Positions 35,285 through 43,281 of a stretch of DNA of 64,000 bases are shown here, piece after piece. Source of the stretch: an uncultured Clostridia bacterium. Its GTDB lineage: Bacteria > Bacillota > Clostridia > Christensenellales > CAG-917. A program made the translations under genes and the position numbers. Numbering within the stretch: the stretch's first letter is position 1; the number at the start of each line of letters is the position of its first letter. The stretch is taken from positions 1 to 64,000 of the forward strand of contig CAKQMI010000003.1 of NCBI GenBank assembly GCA_934254835.1, read 5' to 3'. The notes beneath the pieces are model-generated. The model saw only the letters and a list, made by a program, of their open reading frames with translations. It had not been told where the DNA came from and made no database searches.

Positions 35285-35646
35285 ATTAAAGACCTGCCTT
35301 AATCATTATTAAAAATACCCCCTGCCCGCAAGCAGGCAGGGGATTGCCTTTTATTGATAAAATTTTACGAAAAATGGTTTTTCGTCACCGTTTAGCCATT
35401 GAACTATGTATGTTCTCGGCAAAACGGCAAGATTTGGATGAGATTTTGACGTTTCTTGTGGCGTTCTGAAAATCCTCAATAACAGATTTCAGCATCGCGT
35501 TAATGTCAAAATTTACATTCATTAAGCGACGAGATTTAGATGAAGTTCTGACGTTTCTTTTAATGTTCCGAGTTTTCCAGTGTACTACCACGTACACGAA
35601 AACTCGGGTTCTTAAAAAAACTCAGAAATTCGCTAAATGTCGGCGA
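35285..35646 (-). other. Structured gap between pntA and pntB
   Basis: A 362-base spacer without a gene inside an apparent operon. Downstream of pntA comes a long hairpin (35568-35607, 10-bp plus 6-bp stem). Two direct repeats of about 32 bases follow (35526-35559 and 35427-35457, sharing GATTT-GATGA and TGACGTTTCTT). An 8-bp GC-rich hairpin (CCCCTGCC/GGCAGGGG, 35318-35344) then lies just before pntB, followed by TATTTTT. The last could act as a partial terminator, and its CCTGCC arm could also pair with the GGCAGG before pntB. A reading frame over the repeats is not supported. Confidence 0.6.
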
Positions 35647-36813
35647 TTAAAGTCCCATCGCCTCGCGAGCGCCCTTATGCACAATCTCTCCATCAAGGGT
35701 GACAAGGATGCTTTGAACGATTTCGTCATTCATATCGAGTTTCACACTGCCGTCTTTTGCGAGGAAGGCGAGCAGGTTGTAAATGTTGTATGCGAAGAGC
35801 CAAGTCGAGCTTGTGGGAAGTTGACCGGGGATATTCTTGATACCTTCGATGATGACGCCGTGTTTGATGTCGCGAATGCCGGGGCTGGTGATAGCGCAGT
35901 TTCCGCCTTGGTCGATGGAGATATCGATAATTGCGGAGCCGGGCTTCATGGAAGCGACCATTTCATCGGTGAGGAGCGTGGGAGCGAGTTGTCCTTGGAG
36001 GAGCGCGGAGCAGAAGATGATGTCGGCGTTTTTGACGGCGTCGGCAAGAGCTTCGCGTTCTTTTTCAAGCCATTCTTCGGGGAGGCGTTTTGCATATTCT
36101 ACGACGCCTACGCGACGGACAGCGATTTCCTCGGGAACGCCGGTCGGAACGATTTTCGCGCCGAGAGACATTGCCTGTTCGTTTGCGGAAGGACGGATAT
36201 CTGCAGAGTAAACTTTTGCGCCCAAGCCTTTTGCGGTTGCGACTGCACGAAGACCTGCAACACCGGTACCGATGACGAGAACGTTGGCGGGTTGGATAAC
36301 GCCGACTGCCGAACCGATCAAGGGCATAAATTTGGAAATATCGTTTGCGCCCATGAGCATGCCTTTGTAGCCTGCGCAGGTGCTCATCGAGGACAAAGCA
36401 TCCATGGATTGTGCGCGAGAAATACGGGGTACACCGTCAAGGGTAAGACCGATTACGCCTGCCGCCGCCATATCTTTGACCATTTGGTGGTTGACGGGAG
36501 ATGCGGGGTGAATGAACGTAATGAGGTATTGACCTTTGTGCATCATTGCGATTTCGTGTTTGCCTTTTTCTTCGTTGAAGAGAGGCTCTTTAACTTTCAA
36601 AATAACGTCGGATTTTGCAAAAATTTCTTCGCAATCTTCCAAAATGGTTGCGCCCGCGGCAAGATAATCTTTGTCGTGATAGTGCGAGCCTTCGCCTGCT
36701 CCTTTTTCGAAAAGAACGGTCATACCGGAGTCGACCATCTTTTTAACGGTGTCGGGAATTGCTGCAACACGAGCTTCGTCGTGCATAATTTCCTTGGGGA
36801 TACCAACTATCAT
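35647..36813 (-). CDS. pntA: NAD(P) transhydrogenase alpha-1 subunit (domain I)
   Basis: A 388-residue soluble NAD(H)-binding subunit of the proton-translocating transhydrogenase, peripheral on the cytoplasmic side. It has the alanine-dehydrogenase/PntA fold: MIVGIPKEIMHDEARVA at the start, the Rossmann motif VIGTGVAGLRAVATAKGLGA near residue 175, and the acidic YSADIRP near 200 that binds the adenosine ribose of NAD. It ends at domain I with no membrane helices; those are fused to the beta subunit instead. The start at 36813 follows an AAGGAG site. It lies 63 bases after an Lrp regulator gene and 362 bases before pntB. Confidence 0.94.
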   Translation of the reverse strand: MIVGIPKEIMHDEARVAAIPDTVKKMVDSGMTVLFEKGAGEGSHYHDKDYLAAGATILEDCEEIFAKSDVILKVKEPLFNEEKGKHEIAMMHKGQYLITFIHPASPVNHQMVKDMAAAGVIGLTLDGVPRISRAQSMDALSSMSTCAGYKGMLMGANDISKFMPLIGSAVGVIQPANVLVIGTGVAGLRAVATAKGLGAKVYSADIRPSANEQAMSLGAKIVPTGVPEEIAVRRVGVVEYAKRLPEEWLEKEREALADAVKNADIIFCSALLQGQLAPTLLTDEMVASMKPGSAIIDISIDQGGNCAITSPGIRDIKHGVIIEGIKNIPGQLPTSSTWLFAYNIYNLLAFLAKDGSVKLDMNDEIVQSILVTLDGEIVHKGAREAMGL

Positions 36814-36876
36814 AATTATTACTCCTTATTTAGGCTTGCGCCCTTTTTTTTATAATTTTGCGCAGATGCGCATATT

Positions 36877-37338
36877 TTACTTTTCTTTTTTCGCCTTGAC
36901 GGGGATGTTGTAGTCGTTTTTCGGACTGCTGAGCACAATGCTGGTTTGCGTCTTTGAAACGCCCGGAATGCTCTTTATCTCGTTCAGGACGTTTTCGAGA
37001 GTCCTCGTGTTGTCGGTGACGACCTTCAAGAAGTAGTCGAACTCGCCTGCGATATACAAACATTCGGCAATGTGGTGATTGCTCTTGACCGCAGTCACGA
37101 AGCCGTCGTTGAACTTCGGGTGGTCGATTGCGACGCTTATCAGCGCGGTGACGTCTTTTCCGAGTTTTTCGGGGACGATAATCGCGGTGTAACCCTTGAT
37201 AACCCCTGCGCTTTCAAGCTTTTTTATGCGTTCGATAACAGTGGACGTGGACAATTTCACCTTCTCGGCGATTTCGGACGAATTCGCTCTGGCGTTTTTC
37301 ATAAGACACTGCAAAATTTTTACGTCTGTATTATCCAC
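36877..37338 (-). CDS. Lrp/AsnC family transcriptional regulator
   Basis: A 153-residue Lrp-type regulator. The N-terminal winged helix-turn-helix (DVKILQCLMKNARANSSEIAEKVKLSTSTVIERIKKLESAGVI) is followed by the RAM ligand-binding domain (VTALISVAIDHP; AGEFDYFLKVV) that usually senses amino acids. Start chosen at a GTG (37338) eight bases after AAAGGAG; an ATG at 37362 would place that site inside the gene. A palindrome TTTAAC-GTAT-GTTAAA overlaps its -10, which suggests autoregulation. It precedes pntA on the same strand, so it may also control the transhydrogenase. Confidence 0.9.
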   Translation of the reverse strand: MDNTDVKILQCLMKNARANSSEIAEKVKLSTSTVIERIKKLESAGVIKGYTAIIVPEKLGKDVTALISVAIDHPKFNDGFVTAVKSNHHIAECLYIAGEFDYFLKVVTDNTRTLENVLNEIKSIPGVSKTQTSIVLSSPKNDYNIPVKAKKEK

Positions 37339-37365
37339 AAAACACTCCTTTCCTCTCACCATTTG

Positions 37366-37394
37366 ATTTTAACATACGTTAAATGCGGTGTAAA
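37366..37394 (-). promoter_or_regulatory. Promoter and candidate operator of the Lrp-pnt operon
   Basis: TTTACA (37389-37394), 17 bases, TAAAAT (37366-37371) on the minus strand. A perfect dyad TTTAAC ATAC GTTAAA at 37368-37383 covers part of the -10 and the spacer, a likely Lrp binding site. Confidence 0.7.
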
Positions 37395-37518
37395 CGATAT
37401 TATTCATTTTTTTCCGAATTTTTTACGGAAAAGCGTTCTTGTAACAAAATTTTTTTCGGAAATGGGCAAAGATAACAAAAAATTTCAATATCGGTCAAAA
37501 TTTTACAATTGTAAAAAA

Positions 37519-37546
37519 CGACGCCGAGATTTTTCACTCGACGTCG
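37519..37546 (-). terminator. Second hairpin after the phospholipase gene
   Basis: A CGACGTCGAG/CTCGGCGTCG stem with one G-T pair, followed by TTTTTT on the minus strand; a backup terminator between the phospholipase and Lrp genes. Confidence 0.7.
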
Positions 37547-37563
37547 CCTGACTTTCGGTTCGA

Positions 37564-37588
37564 AAAAACGGCTGTTTCCAGCCGTCTT
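37564..37588 (-). terminator. Terminator of the PI-PLC-like gene
   Basis: An ACGGCTG/CAGCCGT stem with a short loop and TTTTTT on the minus strand, directly after the stop codon. Confidence 0.8.
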
Positions 37589-37594
37589 ATTTCG

Positions 37595-38803
37595 TTATTT
37601 TCCGCGCAAAGTCACGGTTTTGTCCTTTTCGTACAGGACGGCGTAATAGGTGTCCGTCCACTTGCCCTTCGTAGGGTATTCCATTATTCTTTCCTTGACG
37701 TGCGGGGTGTAGTCGGTGCTTAAAATATTCGCGCCCGATTCGATGCCGTTTTTGTACCAGTGTTCTTTGACGACGGCGTATTTGTCAAGCCTTGTCCTGA
37801 CCATAAAGTTGTCGCGGTTTATCGCTTGCGCGATACTGTCTTTTGCTTTCGTCGGATCGTTCAAAATCGTCGTGAACGCGAAACGGGAATAAGCCTTGCC
37901 TTTTTTCAGGACGGTCGTGTATTCGAGGGCGATATTCATCGCGCTTTTTTGCATATCGGGATCGCGGTTCATATACGTTTCCAAGCTGTCTTTTTCGTGC
38001 AGAAGGAAGATGATTTTGCCCTTCAAACTTTCGACGGTGGGATAAGCGTTGTTTTTGCGGAATTCGTCAAAGTCCTTTACGCCCGCCGTGTCCAAAAGTT
38101 TTTTGGGCGTCACGAGTTTGTCCCCAAACGCCGAAAAGAGCATTTCGTCGAACTTTTCAAACGCTTCGAGGTCGAAGTTTTTCCCGCCTTTCGGCTCGAC
38201 AAGCACGATAATCGGCAGAGCGTCGGGGTTTCTGTCCATCCACATTCTGATTTCTTTAAGACCTTTGTCGAAATTTATCATGGTGCTGTTGGTTTCCAAC
38301 AAGTCGCCGTGCAGACACTCTATTTTGAAGCCGTCGTCGGTTTTTATCTTGTTGGCGTCCAACTCGATACTGCGGATACCGCAATTCAACTGCTCGGTTA
38401 TCGTATCGAAGATATAGTCAAACTTTTTGCCCATAATCGCGCCGAACGGACCGTGATAAAAAAACTTCGTTTCGGGAGTAAGCCCCGTCTTATAACTGTT
38501 GTGCGAGGCAATGTATCTGATTTCGTTGAGCTTTGCGCCGTAGACTTCGGACAGCGTCGTGCGCGTCAAAAAATCCTCTTCGTTCACCCTTGAAAAGTTT
38601 GCGTCGTTTTTATAGCACTGTTCGAGATAGGCAACGTATTCTTCCTGCCAGTTTATCCAGACCTCTTTTGCGTCCTTTGCCGACACCGTCGCCGAGATGA
38701 ACCCGGCCAGCGCAACAAGGAACCACGCCGAAAACGCCCAAATAAATATAACGAGCGCCCACTTTCCGCCCTTGGACATCGGTTTTCTTGCTTTTTTCGT
38801 CAT
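37595..38803 (-). CDS. Phosphoinositide phospholipase C, calcium-dependent (PI-PLC-C1 family), membrane-anchored
   Basis: A 402-residue protein with one N-terminal transmembrane helix (about residues 14-38, ALVIFIWAFSAWFLVALAGF) and an extracellular PLC-type TIM barrel. The first catalytic region is RYIASHNSYKTG (His near residue 101), followed by GIRSIELDANK and the second catalytic histidine in ECLHGDLLE, as in the PI-PLC-C1 family that cleaves phosphoinositide or similar phosphodiester head groups. The start at 38803 has an AGGGTGAT site. It stands alone between a terminator and the divergent PadR operon. Substrate not provable from sequence. Confidence 0.85.
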   Translation of the reverse strand: MTKKARKPMSKGGKWALVIFIWAFSAWFLVALAGFISATVSAKDAKEVWINWQEEYVAYLEQCYKNDANFSRVNEEDFLTRTTLSEVYGAKLNEIRYIASHNSYKTGLTPETKFFYHGPFGAIMGKKFDYIFDTITEQLNCGIRSIELDANKIKTDDGFKIECLHGDLLETNSTMINFDKGLKEIRMWMDRNPDALPIIVLVEPKGGKNFDLEAFEKFDEMLFSAFGDKLVTPKKLLDTAGVKDFDEFRKNNAYPTVESLKGKIIFLLHEKDSLETYMNRDPDMQKSAMNIALEYTTVLKKGKAYSRFAFTTILNDPTKAKDSIAQAINRDNFMVRTRLDKYAVVKEHWYKNGIESGANILSTDYTPHVKERIMEYPTKGKWTDTYYAVLYEKDKTVTLRGK

Positions 38804-38914
38804 AATATCACCCTTAATATTGATATATAAAATATACCATAATAAAAGGTGGTTTGTAAACCCGTATTCGGTGCAAAAAAAATGATGTATGCAAAAAAAA
38901 TTTATTTCAAACTA

Positions 38915-38942
38915 TTGACATTCGCGATTTTTGTGATATGAT
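38915..38942 (+). promoter_or_regulatory. Promoter of the PadR operon
   Basis: TTGACA (38915-38920) and TATGAT (38937-38942) with a 16-base spacer. Confidence 0.8.
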
Positions 38943-38943
38943 A

Positions 38944-38962
38944 TATATCGTCAGGCGATATA
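38944..38962 (+). promoter_or_regulatory. Candidate PadR operator
   Basis: A 7-base inverted repeat TATATCG-TCAGG-CGATATA lies right after the -10 box, where a bound PadR dimer would block transcription. This kind of autoregulation is typical of small PadR proteins. Confidence 0.65.
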
Positions 38963-38983
38963 CATAAGGAGGCGAAATATAAA

Positions 38984-39319
38984 ATGGCTATTAGCGCGGA
39001 TATGCTACGCGGTCACACCGAAACGATAATTCTTGCAAGGCTCATTGACGGCGACAGCTACGGCTATGAAATAAGCAAGTCTATCGAGGAGTTGAGCCGT
39101 GGGGAACTTATCCTCAAAGACGCCACTCTCTACACCGCTTTCCGCCGTATGGAACACGACGGATTTATCGAAAGTTACTGGGGCGAAAGCGATGCGGGCG
39201 CAAGACGCAGATATTACCGCATCACGAAAAAAGGTCGCTCATTTTACGAATTCAACAAAAACAATTGGTTCGACGCCATAGAAATAATGAAAGATTTAAT
39301 TAACGGAGGAAACAAATAA
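38984..39319 (+). CDS. PadR family transcriptional regulator
   Basis: A 111-residue PadR-like winged-helix repressor of the short PadR-s2 type. The N-terminal helix-turn-helix (TIILARLIDGDSYGYEISKSIE) and wing (KDATLYTAFRRMEHDGFIESYW; ARRRYYRITKKG) are complete, with a short C-terminal dimerisation helix. An AAGGAGG site precedes the ATG. The stop overlaps the next ATG by one base. A dyad just downstream of the promoter is its probable operator. It controls the membrane protein and acyltransferase genes that follow, by arrangement. Confidence 0.94.
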   Translation: MAISADMLRGHTETIILARLIDGDSYGYEISKSIEELSRGELILKDATLYTAFRRMEHDGFIESYWGESDAGARRRYYRITKKGRSFYEFNKNNWFDAIEIMKDLINGGNK

Positions 39320-40167
39320 TGTTAATCGACCGCTTCAAAAAGTATCTCGAACAACAATTCCGCGCTATCTCCCCCACCAAAGAGGCGATGGAGTACCGCG
39401 AAGAAGTCTTGCAAAACCTGCTCGACCGCGCGCAAGAGTACAAAATAAAAGGCATGACCGACGAAGACGCCATCTACGACTTGTGCATCGACAGCCTTGG
39501 CAAGTTCAAAGATACGCTTGTCGATTTTGAAAACAGGCTCGACAACGTCAAGCGCGCAGTGCCCCGCATCGGAGCAAGAGTTCTTACGGGCATCGCAATC
39601 GCGCTTTTCGTGATTATCGGGTATCTGTCGGTCAGTTTCGCAACCCGCGCTTGGGACAAAACTTGGCTTATTCTCGTCGGCGGTGCGTTTATGGGCATTA
39701 CCGCGGGCGCGATTTTCGGCATCATCGTCTTTGCAAAAAAGAAAAGACGCCTTGCCGTGCGCGGACTGTCCCACATTATTCTTGCGCTTGCGTTCACCTT
39801 TATTTTCTTGATTTTGCAAATCCTCGTGCGCTTCCAATACAGCTGGATGACATTCCTCGTAATGGTCGTTGCAATGCTCATCACCGACACGGCGGAGGCG
39901 TATTCCTACGGCAGTAAAACCCGTCTTATCGACCTTTTGGCAACGGTTGAAGTGACGGCGGTTATGATGTACGTAATGCTGGGCGTGACGCACGTTATCA
40001 AGTGGAACCCGTGGTGGCTGTTGCCTGTCGGAGCCGCTCTTGTCGACGTGATTATCCTCATCGTATCCCTTCTTAGATATTCCAAGAAAAAGGAAAAAGC
40101 CATTGCCGAAAAGAAGGCGCGTATCGACGAAGCGTACTACACTATGTGGAACGACGAAAATAAATAA
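39319..40167 (+). CDS. Membrane protein with permease-prefix (DUF1700-like) domain
   Basis: A 282-residue protein paired with PadR. Residues 1-75 are a cytoplasmic helical prefix (RAISPTKEAMEYREEVLQNLLD; MTDEDAIYDLCIDSLG), the permease-prefix domain often found with PadR. About six membrane helices follow (for example VLTGIAIALFVIIGYLSVSF, ILVGGAFMGITAGAIFGIIVF and LLPVGAALVDVIILIVSLL) and a lysine-rich C terminus. The start overlaps the PadR stop (TAATG). It probably acts with PadR in an envelope-stress or drug response; no ligand is evident. Confidence 0.8.
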   Translation: MLIDRFKKYLEQQFRAISPTKEAMEYREEVLQNLLDRAQEYKIKGMTDEDAIYDLCIDSLGKFKDTLVDFENRLDNVKRAVPRIGARVLTGIAIALFVIIGYLSVSFATRAWDKTWLILVGGAFMGITAGAIFGIIVFAKKKRRLAVRGLSHIILALAFTFIFLILQILVRFQYSWMTFLVMVVAMLITDTAEAYSYGSKTRLIDLLATVEVTAVMMYVMLGVTHVIKWNPWWLLPVGAALVDVIILIVSLLRYSKKKEKAIAEKKARIDEAYYTMWNDENK

Positions 40168-40218
40168 CACACACTTTATCTCGTAAAAACATTACGATAA
40201 ACCCTTTATTTTGATATT

Positions 40219-41505
40219 ATGAGCAAAACTATAAAAGCCGAAATGTGGGATAAGATGCAATATCTTTTCCGCAACTATTACGACCGTATGGTGCACGCGA
40301 CGCTCACCTTCGACGGGCTTTTGGACGAAAACGTTCTCAGAAACGTGCTGGTCATCATGTGCGAAAAAGCACCCGTCCTGCACAGCAGTTTTCACGAAAA
40401 CCCCGTCAACCCTTACTGGAAGGTCGAGCCTTACGTCGTCGATGATATTCTGACGGTCAAGGACAGCGACGATCCCGAAAAGGAAGCCTACGATTTCTTG
40501 TGCCAAAGCATACCCGTCACGTCAAACGTGCAGTTTAAGGTGCTGGTTTTGAACAAGGACGGCAAATCGACTTTTTCGATGATAGTCAACCACATGTGCT
40601 TCGACGGCGGAGATTTCAAGTACTTTTTGAAAAAGCTTGCAAAAAACTACAACGCTTTTTTGAACGGCGAAAACCCCACCGACTTAAAACAAGGCACAAG
40701 AAGCGCGGAACAAGTTTATACCAAACTTGACGCGCCCGACAAAAAAGTCGCCAAAGGTCTTTACAAAAACATCAGCGCAGTGAAAGATAAGCACGTCTTC
40801 CCGCTGACCGAGCCTCGCCCCGACGACTATACGATGATAAATATCCGAAAAATCGACAGGGACACTTTCGTCAAGATGAAGGACACCGGCAAACGCTTGG
40901 GCGTCACCGTCAACGACGTACTGCTTGCCGTTTACGTCCGCGCACTTTACGACATATCGAATATGCGCCCCGACGAAACGCTGTCAATCCCCTGCATGGT
41001 CGATTTGCGCCGTCATATCGAAGGCGGTGAGGACGCCGGCGGTCTTGCCAACCACACGGGATTTATGCTCTGCACGGTGCACGACAAAGGCGAAACCATC
41101 AACGACACCCTCATCAACGTCATGCGCTCCACAAAAAAGAGCAAGCGCGACAAATATATGGGACTTTACAGCCTTCCTCTTTTGAAGCTCGCCTATACGA
41201 TTTTGCCGTTTTCGATTTCGGAATTCGCCATAAAACTTGGCTACGACAACCCGCTTATCGGCATGAGCAACATCGGACTTTTGCCCGTGGACAAGCTGAC
41301 TTTCGGCGGTGCGAAACCCATCGACGGCTTTATGACGGGCGCGGTGAAGTACAAGCCGTTTATGCAACTTGCCCTGACAACTTTGAACGACGCCGTCACG
41401 ATGACGATTGCGATACGCGGAAACAACGACGACAAGGTCATCGTCCAAAAGTTTTTTGACCTGATCGTCGCAAATATCAACGACTTTATCAAAATCAACG
41501 AATAG
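40219..41505 (+). CDS. Condensation-domain/acyltransferase superfamily protein
   Basis: A 428-residue protein of the CoA-dependent acyltransferase/condensation superfamily. The catalytic motif HxxxDG is present as NHMCFDGGDF near residue 125, and the two-lobe architecture is suggested by a second conserved region (GVTVNDVLLAVYVRALYDI; SIPCMVDLRRHI) near 230-260. It is stand-alone, without carrier or adenylation domains, so it is more like the PapA/alcohol acyltransferase or WS/DGAT-like branch than an NRPS module. It follows the membrane protein by 51 bases on the same strand and ends at a strong terminator. A role in lipid or surface acylation is an inference from the PadR context. Confidence 0.8.
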   Translation: MSKTIKAEMWDKMQYLFRNYYDRMVHATLTFDGLLDENVLRNVLVIMCEKAPVLHSSFHENPVNPYWKVEPYVVDDILTVKDSDDPEKEAYDFLCQSIPVTSNVQFKVLVLNKDGKSTFSMIVNHMCFDGGDFKYFLKKLAKNYNAFLNGENPTDLKQGTRSAEQVYTKLDAPDKKVAKGLYKNISAVKDKHVFPLTEPRPDDYTMINIRKIDRDTFVKMKDTGKRLGVTVNDVLLAVYVRALYDISNMRPDETLSIPCMVDLRRHIEGGEDAGGLANHTGFMLCTVHDKGETINDTLINVMRSTKKSKRDKYMGLYSLPLLKLAYTILPFSISEFAIKLGYDNPLIGMSNIGLLPVDKLTFGGAKPIDGFMTGAVKYKPFMQLALTTLNDAVTMTIAIRGNNDDKVIVQKFFDLIVANINDFIKINE

Positions 41506-41520
41506 ATTCCCTCCAATCAA

Positions 41521-41550
41521 AAACCGCCCGAAAATTCGGGCGGTTTTGCT
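41521..41550. terminator. Bidirectional terminator
   Basis: An AAACCGCCCGAA/TTCGGGCGGTTT hairpin with T residues on the plus side lies between the convergent acyltransferase and Mrp/NBP35 genes and can serve both. Confidence 0.85.
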
Positions 41551-41563
41551 TTTCTTCGATTGC

Positions 41564-42391
41564 TTATTTTTCCAGACGTTTTATCGCTTCGAGCGCACTG
41601 TCAAGATAGTTTGCGTCCAGCGTTTCGATTTCCCCTTCGTCGCAGGCTTTTGCGATTTCCTTGTCGAACGGGATACGTCCCAAAACTTTGAGGTCGAACT
41701 CGGTCGCGACTTCGTCAACCTTACTTTCGCTGAAAATCGAAAACTCCTTTCCGCAGTCGGGGCACTTGACGTAACTCATATTTTCAACGACGCCAAGCAC
41801 GGGAATATTCATCATATTCGCCATCTTCACGGCTTTGCCGACAATCATCGACACAAGTTCTTGCGGACTTGTCACGACGATAATTCCGTCAACGTTGAGG
41901 CTTTGGAAAACGGTGAGAGGCACGTCGCCCGTTCCGGGAGGCATATCGACGTACATAAAGTCTACCTCGCCCCACACGCAGTCCGTCCAGAACTGCTTGA
42001 CCATGCCCGCAATCACGGGACCACGCCAAATTACGGGATCGTTGTCGCGCTCCAACAAAAGGTTTGCCGACATAATCTCGATTCCGCCCTTTGACTTTTC
42101 GGGATAGAAAAATTTGCCGTCGCTGTCAACGGGACCTTTCACGTTGAACATGCGCGGAATTGACGGGCCGGTGATATCAGCGTCCAAAATCGCCGTCTTA
42201 AACCCTTGTTTTGCCGTCAAAGACGCAATAAGCCCCGTTACCAACGATTTGCCTACACCGCCTTTTCCCGACACGATACCGATGACGTGCTTGACCTTTG
42301 ACAGTTCGTTGACGGCAACGGTAAAATCTGTTTTTTCATTGCAATTCCCACGGCTTTCGCAAGAACCGCAATCGTGCGTACATTCGCTCAT
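41564..42391 (-). CDS. Mrp/NBP35 family iron-sulfur carrier ATPase
   Basis: A 275-residue P-loop ATPase that scaffolds and transfers Fe-S clusters. The deviant Walker A GIVSGKGGVGKS is near residue 38, followed by LDADITGPSIPRMF. The cluster-binding CxxC pair is VKCPDCGKEF near 213. The N terminus carries a cysteine motif (CTHDCGSCESRGNC) as in NBP35-type proteins. An AGGAAGTGAGAT site precedes the start at 42391, which lies only four bases after the end of the broken phosphatase gene. It is therefore probably transcribed through that insertion. Confidence 0.93.
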   Translation of the reverse strand: MSECTHDCGSCESRGNCNEKTDFTVAVNELSKVKHVIGIVSGKGGVGKSLVTGLIASLTAKQGFKTAILDADITGPSIPRMFNVKGPVDSDGKFFYPEKSKGGIEIMSANLLLERDNDPVIWRGPVIAGMVKQFWTDCVWGEVDFMYVDMPPGTGDVPLTVFQSLNVDGIIVVTSPQELVSMIVGKAVKMANMMNIPVLGVVENMSYVKCPDCGKEFSIFSESKVDEVATEFDLKVLGRIPFDKEIAKACDEGEIETLDANYLDSALEAIKRLEK

Positions 42392-42395
42392 AATC

Positions 42396-43127
42396 TCACT
42401 TCCTGTTTTCTATATTATTTATTAAAAAGTCTATTCCCCTTTTTAAGTCGTTGTAAGTTGCGTCAAAATCCCCCGTGTAGTACGGATCGGCAACGTCGCG
42501 CGTTTCGCCCGAAAACTCCAAAAACTTTTTTACCTTGTTCCCTTTATCGGGCGCGAAAAGCCTTTTCAGATATGCGACGTTTTGGTCGTCCATGCCAACC
42601 GTGAATAATACAAACTGTTAGAAATCGCCGATATTTCCGTGCTTTTCGGCAATTACTCACTTGTAGTACAAAAAGTACAACTGCGTTCGTCTTTTCCAAA
42701 AATCATCGAAACTCTCGACGGTTTGGTCTAAGGAGTATTGCCCCCGCGTTTTTAGACGAAAACAAGGCACGCGAGCGGGTTAATACTGTATGTATAAGCC
42801 GTGAGCGCAACGAAGTTTTAGTCAAAAACACGGAGCAAGACCATAGTTCGTATTATTCACGGTTGGCATACCAAGAAACAAATCGTACTTTTCATAGTCG
42901 GATTTTTTGACGGGCTTTGAATAATGCGGATAAGTCGAGACGCCATGCTCGTGCAGTTTTTCAAGGGCTTTCGGATAAGTCGGATTACCCTCTTCAAAGG
43001 AGCAAGTCGCCGAGGAATCGATTGTATATTTGCCACTCAATCCCCTTTTTTGCAAGGCGTCGTTCATCATAAATTCCGCCATTGCGCTTCGACAAATATT
43101 CCCAAGACATACAAACATTATTTTCAT
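42396..43127 (-). pseudogene. Low-molecular-weight protein-tyrosine phosphatase, interrupted by a 274-bp element
   Basis: The N-terminal part (43127 to about 42870) has the catalytic P-loop FVCLGNICRS and runs to YDLFLGM. The C-terminal part (42593-42396) resumes as MDDQNVAYLKRL and includes the general-acid region DPYYTGDFDATYND. Removing 276 bases (the insert plus one copy of an AT target repeat) restores one continuous frame of about 152 residues, the size of an intact LMW-PTP. The insert puts a stop at 42822, so the chain ends without the general acid and is most likely inactive. The split must be fairly recent, as both halves remain undamaged. Confidence 0.88.
42594..42867. mobile_element. 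274-bp MITE-like element with 18-bp perfect terminal inverted repeats
   Basis: Both ends carry the same sequence inward, GCCAACCGTGAATAATAC, and the element is flanked by AT (ATG is also possible) as target repeat. It interrupts the phosphatase gene. It holds no credible gene, so it must move with help from elsewhere. Inside are a GTACAAAAAGTAC dyad in the arm at 42638-42712, which recurs near 50.7 kb, and a long imperfect hairpin (about 42730-42800, AGTATT and CCCGC against GCGGG and AATACT). No matching transposase is in the window. Confidence 0.8.
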
Positions 43128-43149
43128 GACATCGGCTAGCATAAGTAAA

Positions 43150-43178
43150 ATGATAACACTTTCGATATGCAAAGTCAA
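43150..43178 (-). promoter_or_regulatory. Promoter of the phosphatase/Mrp unit
   Basis: TTGACT (43173-43178), 17 bases, TATCAT (43150-43155) on the minus strand. The predicted start of transcription lies downstream of the ATG at 43178, which rules that codon out. Confidence 0.65.
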
Positions 43179-43238
43179 CGGAGTAAGGTTGGAAGTATCG
43201 TTTCTTTTCTTTATTTTCGGTTTTTTGAAAAATTCCGC

Positions 43239-43261
43239 AAAAAAGCCCGCAACCGCGGGCT
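43239..43261 (-). terminator. Terminator of the P-type ATPase gene
   Basis: A GCCCGCGG/CCGCGGGC-type stem (GCCCGC..GCGGGC) followed by TTTTTT on the minus strand. Confidence 0.8.
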
Positions 43262-43281
43262 TCCTGATTTGAATTTTCTGC

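Noticed and set aside
35385..35597. 70-residue minus-strand frame between pntA and pntB
   Set aside because: It follows two direct repeats and a hairpin; the internal peptide repetition comes from the DNA repeats.
29898..40221. Shared promoter word before the genes at 29925 and 40219 (AAACC-TTT-TTTTG-GATATTATG)
   Set aside because: The similarity is explained by the GGTGAT/GATATT ribosome-site extension before an ATG, also present before 38803.
43128..43178. Upstream start (ATG at 43178) for the phosphatase
   Set aside because: It lies at the -35 element, before the predicted transcription start.
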